64,000 nt of DNA, taken from NCBI GenBank assembly GCA_963513935.1, contig OY740765.1, positions 69,102,253 to 69,166,252 of the forward strand, in the 5' to 3' direction. This document shows, piece by piece, positions 1-12,579 of this stretch. The position numbers and the translations under genes were made by a program. The notes under the pieces were generated by a model, which saw only the letters and a program-made list of their open reading frames with translations, was not told where the DNA came from and searched no databases. This DNA is from Aphrophora alni (taxonomy: Eukaryota > Arthropoda > Insecta > Hemiptera > Aphrophoridae). Within the stretch, counting starts at the first letter, position 1, and every line of letters begins with the position of its first letter.

Positions 1-546
1 TCAACCCTTACCCCCAAAATAGGATAGTTTGGGGGTAAGTCAGGAATTTTAAATAGCAACCCCTATTGAGTGATACCTCATTTTAAAGGTCTTTTCAAAA
101 TAAGAATAATGGCGCAAACCAGAGGTCTCTAAGTTCATCCTACCCAACATAGCAACCAATCGAATTGTGAATTTTACGTTAATAATTATACCAGAAATGT
201 TACGAAATGTACAACAAGCTTTTGAGTCCAGAATATATTTCTGCCAAAAAGTAAATGGTAGCCATTTCAAGAACTTAATATGAGCTAAAAAAACAAGGTA
301 ATGCTCTTACCATCATTTTACTAACATAGAGCTGTTAGTAATGTAATAAAAACAACCAGAGTTTGTAGTTTAACATTCACAATTCGATTGGTTGCTATGT
401 TGGGTAAGATGAACTTAGAGACCTCTGGTTTGCGCCATTATTCATATTTTGAAAAGACCTTTAAAATGAGGTATCACTCAATATGGGTTGCTATTTAAAA
501 TTCTTGACTTACCCCCAAACTACCCCATTTTGGGCGTAAGGGTTGA
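1..546. mobile_element. Foldback/MITE-like DNA element with ~172-bp terminal inverted repeats
   Basis: Bases 1 to about 172 are the near-perfect reverse complement of about 373 to 546, separated by a loop of about 200 bases. The outer ends read TCAACCCTTACCCCCAAAAT on the left and its inverse on the right, differing at a few bases. No transposase is encoded, so this is a non-autonomous element. The left end coincides with the first base of the window, so the true boundary and the target-site duplication cannot be read. Short open frames inside the arms are mirror images of each other and are not genes. The superfamily is unknown. Confidence 0.85.
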
Positions 547-1184
547 AAATTTTGATACTTCAAAAACTCCTCCTTTGGTTATCTAAACTTTCCCCTAAGC
601 AAATCTGTCTATTTCCATTAATAAAAAAATAAGAGGGGGTGGGACTTTTTGGACACATGGTATAATATATATAACTTCCATAAGTGAAGCACCAAGAAGT
701 AATCTTACAGTAATGTGTCTCTATCAATGTGTCCTTATTATTGAATTGTTAAGTTATAAATAAAATTATGTTATTTAGATTCCAGATTTAATTTTATACT
801 GTTTACTTTCAAAACTTTTTAACACCAATAAAAGTGTACTCTGAGAACATATTGTTCTGATGACATTTAGAATACAATTATAACAAGGATTCTGTACAAT
901 CTTCCTTTGCTACCATTCTTAAAATGATTTTATTAATCAACAAGTTTTATGTCAGTTTTCAGTAAAATATTATAACTTATGTAATAACATTCTTTTATTC
1001 TCATAAATGTTGCACCCCTATGTCATGAACCTAATCGGCCTAATGGGACAAGCACCACTGAGTATATCACTCTCAAAGTACAAAGTGTGAAATGAAAAGA
1101 AAATTAATTAATAAATCCTGAACAATTGTAATTTGAATATTGCTACTGTTTTTACTTTCTCACATTATATAGTCATATCCCATA

Positions 1185-1248
<64 letters not shown>

Positions 1249-2268
1249 TCTAAGGATATCTTCCATAACACCAATACATTTTTTTCTCATATACTGTATA
1301 ACCCAAATAAAACATGTTGGATGCAGTCTTCACAAAAATTCTAGTTTAGGAGTTATCTATTAGTCAAAAAGTGAAAATGAAGCATTTTAATATGTTGAAT
1401 ATAATAAAACCAACTCTATTTCCATAAAATAGTTTAAAATGTGAAAGTTTATGACCTAAACAAATGGCCATATTGCACATAATAGAAAATTGTGGACCAT
1501 AGGAAATTTGGAAAATATCAAAATAAATCCTGCTGTCTATTTTCACTTTTTTGCAGATAACTAAATTTGGGAAGATGGGGATAAACATTGGTTTTCTGGA
1601 TGTTTAAAATTTAGTTTTGTTGATGGATGTGTGAAAAGCTTGTACAATTTTTGTATGTGTGTTTAACAATATAAGACCAAATATTTATGTTTTAATTATA
1701 TATTTTCTAATTTCCATTCTTACATTTTTATAAGTTAATTGATTTAGTTAAATTAACTATAAAATTTACATACTTTAAAATGAAAGTTCAATTCTAATAT
1801 GTAAAAAAGAGAAAAGTATTCTCAAAATACAAAAATAAAACTGAAAATAAATAACAATATTACATATCAAAGTACATAATTATTAAATTGTTAAAGAAAA
1901 TTATGTATTTTTTCTTTTGTTTGTTTTATGTATCGAGAACCAAATATTTATATGTTAAATAATTGTCTTGTTATTTATTTATTTATAAATTATTAGCATA
2001 AAAATATAGACATTGTAATAAATTAATGAAGCAAATAAACAAAATAATGTTGTATTTAAAATTATATACTAGAAATTATAATAAATTCTTAAACATGAAT
2101 GAAGAACATGAAAATGTATATAAGATAATATAATGTACAAAAACCACAAAACTAATGTGGTTCTTATCCTTCAAATCCTTTGCCTACTAATTTTACCATT
2201 TATTTATTTATTTTGGTTGAAATAATATTTAAAAACTACGATATTATTATATATTTGCAACCTGAATT
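547..2268. other. AT-rich non-coding stretch
   Basis: No coding or RNA feature is recognised here apart from the CA microsatellite at 1188-1247. Open frames are short and of AT-driven composition. Confidence 0.6.
1188..1247. repeat. (CA)n microsatellite
   Basis: An almost pure run of CA dinucleotides about 58 bases long. An open frame across it would encode a Thr-His run and is a composition artefact. Confidence 0.97.
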
Positions 2269-2598
2269 TTAACCCTTAGCACACGTATGACGGGATTTCA
2301 CGTAACCCTCAACTTGACCGGTAACGCGTATGACGGGATATCTCGATTCAACACTATTTGACTTCTGCAGGCATTTTTAATTCGTTTAAAGTCCAATAGA
2401 GTGCTGGGAAATGTCCTATTGGTATATTGTGACACTCCCACTACGGTATTTGTTCTCGATCACCTATCGTTGGTCTTTATTTGGTTGTTATAGCAACCAT
2501 GCGCCATTTTGTGTTATGCCCCAGCGCGTATAACGTGATTTCTCGTCTCAGTAAGCTATGACGGTCGGTCAGTTGTGAAATGTTTTGTGTCAATGTTA

Positions 2599-4317
2599 TG
2601 TTACCAGGGGACTTAAATTTAAGAAAAGGCGGAACCAATTGGTAACAATGTTTGAAAATAAAAATAAAAAAAAAAGACAAAGACAAATTTAGTGATTAAC
2701 AAGGCTCAAATTTATTTAACAAAGAAGGAAATTTCGACGGTTCAGATTTTATCATTTACAAATTAAAAGACATCCTGAGACAAATCATCATAAACACAGC
2801 TTATGATTAACAAGATTATAATTAATCAAAAGTTATACGCCCTTAATGTAACATATAATAATTAAAAAAGAAATTGATCAATAGATTCTGAAAATTTATC
2901 CCCCCCCCTTTTAGTTTATATGTACAGTTACAAAATTTAACAATAAAAAAAAATAATGAGCACAGCTTAATAATTAACAGGATTATAATTAATTAAGAAA
3001 CATTGGTGAGTCAAAAAAAAAATGTCTGCTGCACAAAGCAGGGCATGCAGTTGACATAAGGTCTTAATTGTAAGTGTAATCATGTGCCCCAAAAAAAAAG
3101 GAATTTAATTTAATCAAAAAAATTGTGTAAAAAAAAAATTTCATCAAAATTTTTAAGTGTTCAAAAAGATATGCAAAAGAAAGAAGTGTAAAAAAAAAGG
3201 TGTAGCAAAAAGATGGTACCAAGATGAATGTATATAAAAGGTGACCCATGAGAAAAAAAAACAAACTCCAGTTTTCTCAACCCTAGGAAAAACTAATTAA
3301 GGAACAAACATGTTGACCTGCTAATAAAAAAACAAACAAATAATTTAAGAAAAGACAAACAGGCCAACCATGTTGTCCTACATACAAACTGGGCCCCTAT
3401 AATTTGGAAGAAGAAAAAAAAAATTTTACTACACAAGTTATATTATTCAATCAGTGTTCAACATTTTAATTAATCAAGCAAGTAGCACCATCTGCATCAA
3501 CCAGCCCACCGCCATCTTGCCTATTGCTCATGATGATAAAATTAAAAAAAAAAAAAATAAAATAATTTTCTTTCAAGATGACAAAAAAAATTCAAAAGCG
3601 AGCTCAGTGTTCTTTAGTGAGTCTGCTAATTTCAGCAAATCTACTGCCATTTTAACCATTGCTGATAAAAAAAGTAACAAAGTGATTTTAAAAAAATTTT
3701 ATTTTAAGATGATACAAAAATGAAGAGAAAGAACCAGAAGATGAATCGAGAATTATATGTTGTGTATATGTGTGTGTGTAAGTATGAATTAATACAGACA
3801 AGCGAAAGAAAACTCGAGAAAATTTTTGAAGGAAATTTTGAATATTTTTTTTTGTTTTTTTTTTGTTTCTAACTATTTTTGGGTTTTATTATTTATTTAA
3901 TTTTTTTTTGGAATTCCCGAATGAGCCCGCTGTCTGGATCAAATTCAGTGAATGACTAGAGTGTGCAATGTATGTAAATATAAAAAATTTATTTAAGCAG
4001 AGAAAATAATTAAAAAAATTTTATCAAAATTGGTTTAGAAGTTTTTGTGTAAAGTGTTTATATGAAAAATAAATAAAAAAAAAAGACTAATAGGTTTATA
4101 TAGATTTCAATATATAAAAAAAAATTTCATCAGCAATAGTTGTACAGTATTCGAAAAAGCTGCAAAACATAAAATTGAGCCTTGTTTAACAAAAGAAATT
4201 TTTTGAATTTAAATTTAGATGGTTCCAATGCAAAATTTTGAAAATTAACTACGGTTCCAGAATTTAAAATTAACCACTCTCGAATTTAAAGAGAACCACG
4301 CTCTGCTACCAGAAACA
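2599..4317. repeat. Array unit 1, internally deleted
   Basis: About 397 bases match the start of the putative LTR. At about 2996 the sequence jumps to what in unit 2 is position 7130, removing about 2.42 kb (the rest of the LTR and the 5' part of the internal region). The remaining internal part, up to 4317, is nearly identical to 7130-8450. The open frame at 3454-3723 recurs in every unit and is not a recognisable protein. Confidence 0.8.
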
Positions 4318-6347
4318 TGTTACCAGGGGACTTAAATTTAAGAAAAGGCGGAACCAATTGGTAACAATGTTTGAAAATAAAAATTAAAAAAAAAGACAAA
4401 TTTAGTGATTAACAAGGCTCAAATTTATTTAACAAAGAAGGAAATTTCGATGGTTCAGATTTTATCATTTACAAATTAAAAGACATCCTGAGACAAATCA
4501 TCATAAACACAGCTTATGATTAACAAGATTATAATTAATCAAAAGTTATACGCCCTTAATGTAACATATAATAATTAAAAAAGAAATTGATCAATAGATT
4601 CTGAAAATTTATCCCCCCCCCTTTTAGTTTATATGTACAGTTACAAAATTTAACAATAAAAAAAAATAATGAGCACAGCTTAATAATTAACAGGATTATA
4701 ATTAATCCTAAAATAAAAAAGGTTATACGCCCTTAATATAAAATTACAATATAAAAAAAAAAGATGAAAAGATTCTGATATTTATTCCCCCCTTTTTACT
4801 TTATAAGATAATAGTTTTTTAAAACAGTTACAGAATTTAACAATGAAAAGATTCTATAAATGATATGATATTTTAAATTCAAAAAAAATTATATTAATTT
4901 TAACAAGTTCATTATTAGATTAAATATTACATATCATGATTTGTTTGATAAATTTCTTAAATACTAAATTGGCCAATAAACTTATATATTTTAAATAAAA
5001 GAATTTGTTATAAAATGAGAAGTTTATAAAAAAAAAGAAGTGAAAATTTTGAATATTGAAGTTTTATTAATTGACGTCAATTTTTATTAATTTAGAAAAT
5101 AACCTCTTGGAGGTTGTTAGGACCGAAAAGTTTGCATGCAAGCACCACCCAATGATTTTTTTTTTTTTATAATTCATAAATAACTACACTAGACTACATT
5201 TAAATGACAGCTTTAAGAAACACACATTCGCTGAAACAATTTAGGCACATGTACTATATAAGTTTAGTCAAAGTTCTGTAGAGTCAGTTTTAAGGAAAAC
5301 ATCACTTTTGTGCACTTGAAAGTTTGTAGATATATTATGCGAAACGTGTTTTGTAAGCAGGCAGAAACATGTTAAGAGCTTTTGCTGGTGTATGCAAAAT
5401 GAAACCAGATTTGCTAGGTTTCTCCAACCAGCGTATTAGCTAAAGCAAAAAACACGTTTTTTAGCGTCTGTGCAAAATCAGACATGTTGTTGTTTAAAGT
5501 TCTTTATTTAAAAATATCTGGTTATTTGTCAAAATTAAAGAAAATTGATTGCATCACAGAAATTCATTAAGATTATAATTAAAAGCTTCTTAGATGATTA
5601 TAAAGCTATTTATATATACCTAGTTTTGTTTAAAACAAAGCTTGTATGAGACTTGCAAAAATCTGCAAAAGTCTGTAAAACGAATTTTCTGATTTAGAAG
5701 AGATTTCTCTAATAGTTTTATATTTGACATGTTCAATAAAATATTCTGATTGTTTAATGTTCAACATTAGTTTGCACTAATTTCACATAATTGCTCAAAA
5801 CTTAAAATGTGCCTGTTCAAGGTTTTTGAAAGTATGTTTTAAGAAATGAAAAATTTTATAATTATTTAGTTTCAAGAAAAGAACATTGAATATTAAATAC
5901 AACATGAAATACATATTTTAATGAATAAATGATAATTAACAAATTATTTTAAAACATTAACAAAAATTTATTATATGATAAAATCTGTAAATCTGAATAC
6001 CTGGAAAATCCTGTCGCAGTTCACGTGAGCTTGTGCCGTGAAAATAAAAATTTATTTAACATTTTAGAACACTAAAGCGCACAAAACTGTAGACTAACAT
6101 ATCATTTATGAACTGAGATGTGAATTTTGAGACAAGAGAAGAAAAAAAAATGACTAACGGAGCTATGAAAGAATGTTGTACATGGTGAGTAATTGCAGGT
6201 AGACTAGCAACGGGTTGTAGATCAGCTAGGCTAACCAGCCGTTGTACTTTGTACTTAGATAGAGACAGATATAGAAAGGGAAGATAAGAGGGACGGCGAG
6301 TGGACTGTCGATAACAAAAATGCAGATTTATTCTACTGATTGCTACA
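4318..6347 (+). repeat. Putative LTR 2 (full length, 2030 bp)
   Basis: Starts TGTTACC and ends GCTACA. It carries an ordered promoter and polyadenylation layout on the plus strand: TATATAA at 5255-5261, an arthropod initiator TCAGT at 5284-5288 (A at 5286, 31 bases from the TATA start), and AATAAA at 5735-5740 followed by T/GT-rich sequence. Read as an LTR, U3 is 4318-5285, R begins near 5286 and ends near 5760, and U5 runs to 6347. A poly-C tract lies near 4613. No coding capacity. Confidence 0.65.
5255..5288 (+). promoter_or_regulatory. TATA box plus initiator in the putative LTR
   Basis: TATATAA at 5255 and TCAGT at 5284 sit at the spacing expected of an RNA polymerase II core promoter. 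The same pair recurs in the third LTR (TATATAA at 9388) and the fourth. Predicted from sequence only. Confidence 0.55.
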
Positions 6348-8450
6348 GCTCTCCCCCCCCCCGAAAGACGGAGTTGGGGTGGAGTCAGAAAAGAGGCCAG
6401 AAGGGCCTCCCACAAAATTTTAAAGAAGGGGCAAAGGGCCAGAAGGGCCTCCAAGAAAAGATTGAAGAAAGGGGCCAGAAGGGCCTCCTACAAACTTCTG
6501 AAGAAAGGGGCCAGAAGGGCCTCCTACAAAATTTTGAAATCAGGGGCACCTGATAGAAACAACGCTTCATAATGCTTTTATTCACCACTCTAGGGTGTAG
6601 CCTCCTTTGGCACTTACTTATTAAATTTTGAAATTTCTACAGCGTCTCAGCTCTTCCCACCTATAATTGGGATAAGCCCAGGAGAGAAAGAGCTGAAGGA
6701 TGACGCAAAGGTCGACATTGCTGTGCATGAACTGACTTTGTACACTAAGGTACGTGGGGAAAGGGGTGGAGTGGCACCTCGGGACACCAAGAGGAGGTGA
6801 CCACTCCGGGGACTGGGGAGGGAAAGTGCATTGCACCTTGGACTTCAGGAAAGGCCGGACTCAGAGGAAGCTCACAAGCGGGAGGAGCAATTTTAATCCT
6901 CTGAACCGACCCTTACATTTAATTACCAAAAATAAATAAAAATAAAAGAAAAACTCCTGAAGCCTTTTTGGGTCAGATCATGCTCAGCGTCGTTATTTTT
7001 AAATTCCTCTTCTCCCATACGAAGAGAAATTTAAACTATTCACGGCTCTTAACAATTTCCGTGAGAAAAAAGAATTTTGAAAGGGTCTAAACAAATAATC
7101 CATTTTAAAAATAAACAAAGAAGCAGTATGAAACATTGGTGAGTCAAAAAAAAAATGTCTGCTGCACAAAGCAGGGCATGCAGTTGACATAAGGTCTTAA
7201 TTGTAAGTGTAATCATGTGCCCCAAAAAAAAAGGAATTTAATTTAATCAAAAAAATTGTGTAAAAAAAAAATTTCATCAAAATTTTTAAGTGTTCAAAAA
7301 GATATGCAAAAGAAAGAAGTGTAAAAAAAAAGGTGTAGCAAAAAGATGGTACCAAGATGAATGTATATAAAAGGTGACCCATGACAAAAAAAAACAAACT
7401 CCAGTTTTCTCAACCCTAGGAAAAACTAATTAAGGAACAAACATGTTGACCTGCTAATAAAAAAACAAACAAATAATTTAAGAAAAGACAAACAGGCCAA
7501 CCATGTTGTCCTACATACAAACTGGGCCCCTATAATTTGGAAGAAGAAAAAAAAAATTTTACTACACAAGTTATATTATTCAATCAGTGTTCAACATTTT
7601 AATTAATCAAGCAAGTAGCACCATCTGCATCAACCAGCCCACCGCCATCTTGCCTATTGCTCATGATGATAAAATTAAAAAAAAAAAAAATAAAATAATT
7701 TTCTTTCAAGATGACAAAAAAAATTCAAAAGCGAGCTCAGTGTTCTTTAGTGAGTCTGCTAATTTCAGCAAATCTACTGCCATTTTAACCATTGCTGATA
7801 AAAAAAGTAACAAAGTGATTTTAAAAAAATTTTATTTTAAGATGATACAAAAATGAAGAGAAAGAACCAGAAGATGAATCGAGAATTATATGTTGTGTAT
7901 ATGTGTGTGTGTAAGTATGAATTAATACAGACAAGCGAAAGAAAACTCGAGAAAATTTTTGAAGGAAATTTTGAATATTTTTTTTTGTTTTTTTTTTGTT
8001 TCTAACTATTTTTGGGTTTTATTATTTATTTAATTTTTTTTTGGAATTCCCGAATGAGCCCGCTGTCTGGATCAAATTCAGTGAATGACTAGAGTGTGCA
8101 ATGTATGTAAATATAAAAAATTTATTTAAGCAGAGAAAATAATTAAAAAAATTTTATCAAAATTGGTTTAGAAGTTTTTGTGTAAAGTGTTTATATGAAA
8201 AATAAATAAAAAAAAAAGACTAATAGGTTTATATAGATTTCAATATATAAAAAAAAATTTCATCAGCAATAGTTGTACAGTATTCGAAAAAGCTGCAAAA
8301 CATAAAATTGAGCCTTGTTTAACAAAAGAAATTTTTTGAATTTAAATTTAGATGGTTCCAATGCAAAATTTTGAAAATTAACTACGGTTCCAGAATTTAA
8401 AATTAACCACTCTCGAATTTAAAGAGAACCACGCTCTGCTACCAGAAACA
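6348..8450. repeat. Internal region of array unit 2 (2103 bp, non-coding)
   Basis: This follows the putative LTR with a C-rich tract and a GC-richer stretch up to about 6900, then returns to very AT-rich sequence. It contains four copies of a GGCCAGAAGGGCC minisatellite (6395-6525). No primer-binding site, gag or pol motif is recognisable. Open frames, including 7587-7856, are short and recur only because the unit is repeated. Confidence 0.65.
6395..6525. repeat. Minisatellite of palindromic GGCCAGAAGGGCC units
   Basis: The motif GGCCAGAAGGGCCTCC starts at 6395, 6437, 6473 and 6509 (spacing 42, 36, 36) with similar spacers. The spacing is a multiple of three, so open frames on both strands pass through it and give repeat peptides (RRPFWPLSS on the minus strand). 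The same array recurs at about 10526-10663. Confidence 0.85.
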
Positions 8451-10480
8451 TGTTACCAGGGGACTTAAATTTAAGAAAAGGCGGAACCAATTGGTAACAA
8501 TGTTTGAAAATAAAAATTAAAAAAAAAGACAAATTTAGTGATTAACAAGGCTCAAATTTATTTAACAAAGAAGGAAATTTCGATGGTTCAGATTTTATCA
8601 TTTACAAATTAAAAGACATCCTGAGACAAATCATCATAAACACAGCTTATGATTAACAAGATTATAATTAATCAAAAGTTATACGCCCTTAATGTAACAT
8701 ATAATAATTAAAAAAGAAATTGATCAATAGATTCTGAAAATTTATCCCCCCCCCTTTTAGTTTATATGTACAGTTACAAAATTTAACAATAAAAAAAAAT
8801 AATGAGCACAGCTTAATAATTAACAGGATTATAATTAATCCTAAAATAAAAAAGGTTATACGCCCTTAATATAAAATTACAATATAAAAAAAAAAGATGA
8901 AAAGATTCTGATATTTATTCCCCCCTTTTTACTTTATAAGATAATAGTTTTTTAAAACAGTTACAGAATTTAACAATGAAAAGATTCTATAAATGATATG
9001 ATATTTTAAATTCAAAAGAAATTATATTAATTTTAACAAGTTCATTATTAGATTAAATATTACATATCATGATTTGTTTGATAAATTTCTTAAATACTAA
9101 ATTGGCCAATAAACTTATATATTTTAAATAAAAGAATTTGTTATAAAATGAGAAGTTTATAAAAAAAAAGAAGTGAAAATTTTGAATATTGAAGTTTTAT
9201 TAATTGACGTCAATTTTTATTAATTTAGAAAATAACCTCTTGGAGGTTGTTAGGACCGAAAAGTTTGCATGCAAGCACCACCCAATGATTTTTTTTTTTT
9301 TATAATTCATAAATAACTACACTAGACTACATTTAAATGACAGCTTTAAGAAACACACATTCGCTGAAACAATTTAGGCACATGTACTATATAAGTTTAG
9401 TCAAAGTTCTGTAGAGTCAGTTTTAAGGAAAACATCACTTTTGTGCACTTGAAAGTTTGTAGATATATTATGCGAAACGTGTTTTGTAAGCAGGCAGAAA
9501 CATGTTAAGAGCTTTTGCTGGTGTATGCAAAATGAAACCAGATTTGCTAGGTTTCTCCAACCAGCGTATTAGCTAAAGCAAAAAACACGTTTTTTAGCGT
9601 CTGTGCAAAATCAGACATGTTGTTGTTTAAAGTTCTTTATTTAAAAATATCTGGTTATTTGTCAAAATTAAAGAAAATTGATTGCATCACAGAAATTCAT
9701 TAAGATTATAATTAAAAGCTTCTTAGATGATTATAAAGCTATTTATATATACCTAGTTTTGTTTAAAACAAAGCTTGTATGAGACTTGCAAAAATCTGCA
9801 AAAGTCTGTAAAACGAATTTTCTGATTTAGAAGAGATTTCTCTAATAGTTTTATATTTGACATGTTCAATAAAATATTCTGATTGTTTAATGTTCAACAT
9901 TAGTTTGCACTAATTTCACATAATTGCTCAAAACTTAAAATGTGCCTGTTCAAGGTTTTTGAAAGTATGTTTTAAGAAATGAAAAATTTTATAATTATTT
10001 AGTTTCAAGAAAAGAACATTGAATATTAAATAAAACATGAAATACATATTTTAATGAATAAATGATAATTAACAAATTATTTTAAAACATTAACAAAAAT
10101 TTATGATATGATAAAATCTGTAAATCTGAATACCTGGAAAATCCTGTCGCAGTTCACGTGAGCTTGTGCCGTGAAAATAAAAATTTATTTAACATTTTAG
10201 AACACTAAAGCGCACAAAACTGTAGACTAACATATCATTTATGAACTGAGATGTGAATTTTGAGACAAGAGAAGAAAAAAAAATGACTAACGGAGCTATG
10301 AAAGAATGTTGTACATGGTGAGTAATTGCAGGTAGACTAGCAACGGGTTGTAGATCAGCTAGGCTAACCAGCCGTTGTACTTTGTACTTAGATAGAGACA
10401 GATATAGAAAGGGAAGATAAGAGGGACGGCGAGTGGACTGTCGATAACAAAAATGCAGATTTATTCTACTGATTGCTACA
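8451..10480 (+). repeat. Putative LTR 3 (2030 bp)
   Basis: Near-identical to 4318-6347, with TATATAA at 9388-9394 and AATAAA at 9868-9873 in the same relative positions. Confidence 0.65.
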
Positions 10481-12579
10481 GCTCTCCCCCCCCGAAAGAC
10501 GGAGTTGGGGTGGAGTCAGAAAAGAGGCCAGAAGGGCCTCCCACAAAATTTTAAAGAAGGGGCAAAGGGCCAGAAGGGCCTCCAAGAAAAGATTGAAGAA
10601 AGGGGCCAGAAGGGCCTCCTACAAACTTCTGAAGAAAGGGGCCAGAAGGGCCTCCTACAAAATTTTGAAATCAGGGGCACCTGATAGAAACAACGCTTCA
10701 TAATGCTTTTATTCACCACTCTAGGGTGTAGCCTCCTTTGGCACTTACTTATTAAATTTTGAAATTTCTACAGCGTCTCAGCTCTTCCCACCTATAATTG
10801 GGATAAGCCCAGGAGAGAAAGAGCTGAAGGATGACGCAAAGGTCGACATTGCTGTGCATGAACTGACTTTGTACACTAAGGTACGTGGGGAAAGGGGTGG
10901 AGTGGCACCTCGGGACACCAAGAGGAGGTGACCACTCCGGGGACTGGGGAGGGAAAGTGCATTGCACCTTGGACTTCAGGAAAGGCCGGACTCAGAGGAA
11001 GCTCACAAGCGGGAGGAGCAATTTTAATCCTCTGAACCGACCCTTACATTTAATTACCAAAAATAAATAAAAATAAAAGAAAAACTCCTGAAGCCTTTTT
11101 GGGTCAGATCATGCTCAGCGTCGTTATTTTTAAATTCCTCTTCTCCCATACGAAGAGAAATTTAAACTATTCACGGCTCTTAACAATTTCCGTGAGAAAA
11201 AAGAATTTTGAAAGGGTCTAAACAAATAATCCATTTTAAAAATAAACAAAGAAGCAGTATGAAACATTGGTGAGTCAAAAAAAAAATGTCTGCTGCACAA
11301 AGCAGGGCATGCAGTTGACATAAGGTCTTAATTGTAAGTGTAATCATGTGCCCCAAAAAAAAGGAATTTAATTTAATCAAAAAAATTGTGTAATAAAAAA
11401 ATTTCATCAAAATTTTTAAGTGTTCAAAAAGATATGCAAAAGAAAGAAGTGTAAAAAAAAAGGTGTAGCAAAAAGATGGTACCAAGATGAATGTATATAA
11501 AAGGTGACCCATGACAAAAAAAAAACAAACTCCAGTTTTCTCAACCCTAGGAAAAACTAATTAAGGAACAAACATGTTGACCTGCTAATAAAAAGACAAA
11601 CAAATAATTTAAGAAAAGACAAACAGGCCAACCATGTTGTCCTACATACAAACTGGGCCCCTATAATTTGGAAGAAGAAAAAAAAAATTTACTACACAAG
11701 TTATATTATTCAATCAGTGTTCAACATTTTAATTAATCAAGCAAGTAGCACCATCTGCATCAACCAGCCCACCGCCATCTTGCCTATTGCTCATGATGAT
11801 AAAATTAAAAAAAAAATAAATAAAATAATTTTCTTTCAAGATGACAAAAAAAATTCAAAAGCGAGCTCAGTGTTCTTTAGTGAGTCTGCTAATTTCAGCA
11901 AATCTACTGCCATTTTAACCATTGCTGATAAAAAAAGTAACAAAGTGATTTTAAAAAAATTTTCTTTTAAGATGATACAAAAATGAAGAGAAAGAACCAG
12001 AAGATGAATCGAGAATTATATGTTGTGTATATGTGTGTGTGTAAGTATGAATTAATACAGACAAGCGAAAGAAAACTCGAGAAAATTTTTGAAGGAAATT
12101 TTGAATATTTTTTTTTGTTTTTTTTTGTTTCTAACTATTTTTGGGTTTTATTATTTATTTAATTTTTTTTTGGAATTCCCGAATGAGCCCGCTGTCTGGA
12201 TCAAATTCAGTGAATGACTAGAGTGTGCAATGTATGTAAATATAAAAAATTTATTTAAGCAGAGAAAATAATAAAAAAAATTTTATCAAAATTGGTTTAG
12301 AAGTTTTTGTGTAAAGTGTTTATATGAAAAATAAATAAAAAAAAAAGACTAATAGGTTTATATAGATTTAAATATATAAAAAAAAATTTCATCAGCAATA
12401 GTTGTACAGTATTCGAAAAAGCTGCAAAACATAAAATTGAGCCTTGTTTAACAAAAGAAATTTTTTGAATTTAAATTTAGATGGTTCCAATGCAAAATTT
12501 TGAAAATTAACTACGGTTCCAGAATTTAAAATTAACCACTCTCGAATTTAAAGAGAACCACGCTCTGCTACCAGAAACA
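10481..12579. repeat. Internal region of array unit 3 (2099 bp, non-coding)
   Basis: Near-identical to 6348-8450 with small homopolymer and point differences, including the GGCCAGAAGGGCC minisatellite at about 10526-10663. No coding content. Confidence 0.65.

Noticed and set aside
1133..1363. Open frame with a long Thr-His run
   Set aside because: Translation of the CA microsatellite.
3454..3723. An 89-codon frame present in three copies (also 7587-7856 and 11717-11986)
   Set aside because: It recurs only because it lies in the 4.13-kb repeat. It is Lys/Asn-rich, interrupted by homopolymer differences, and matches no known domain.
6320..6588. Overlapping frames on both strands encoding 12-residue repeats
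   Set aside because: They are a by-product of the 36-base GGCCAGAAGGGCC minisatellite, whose length is a multiple of three.
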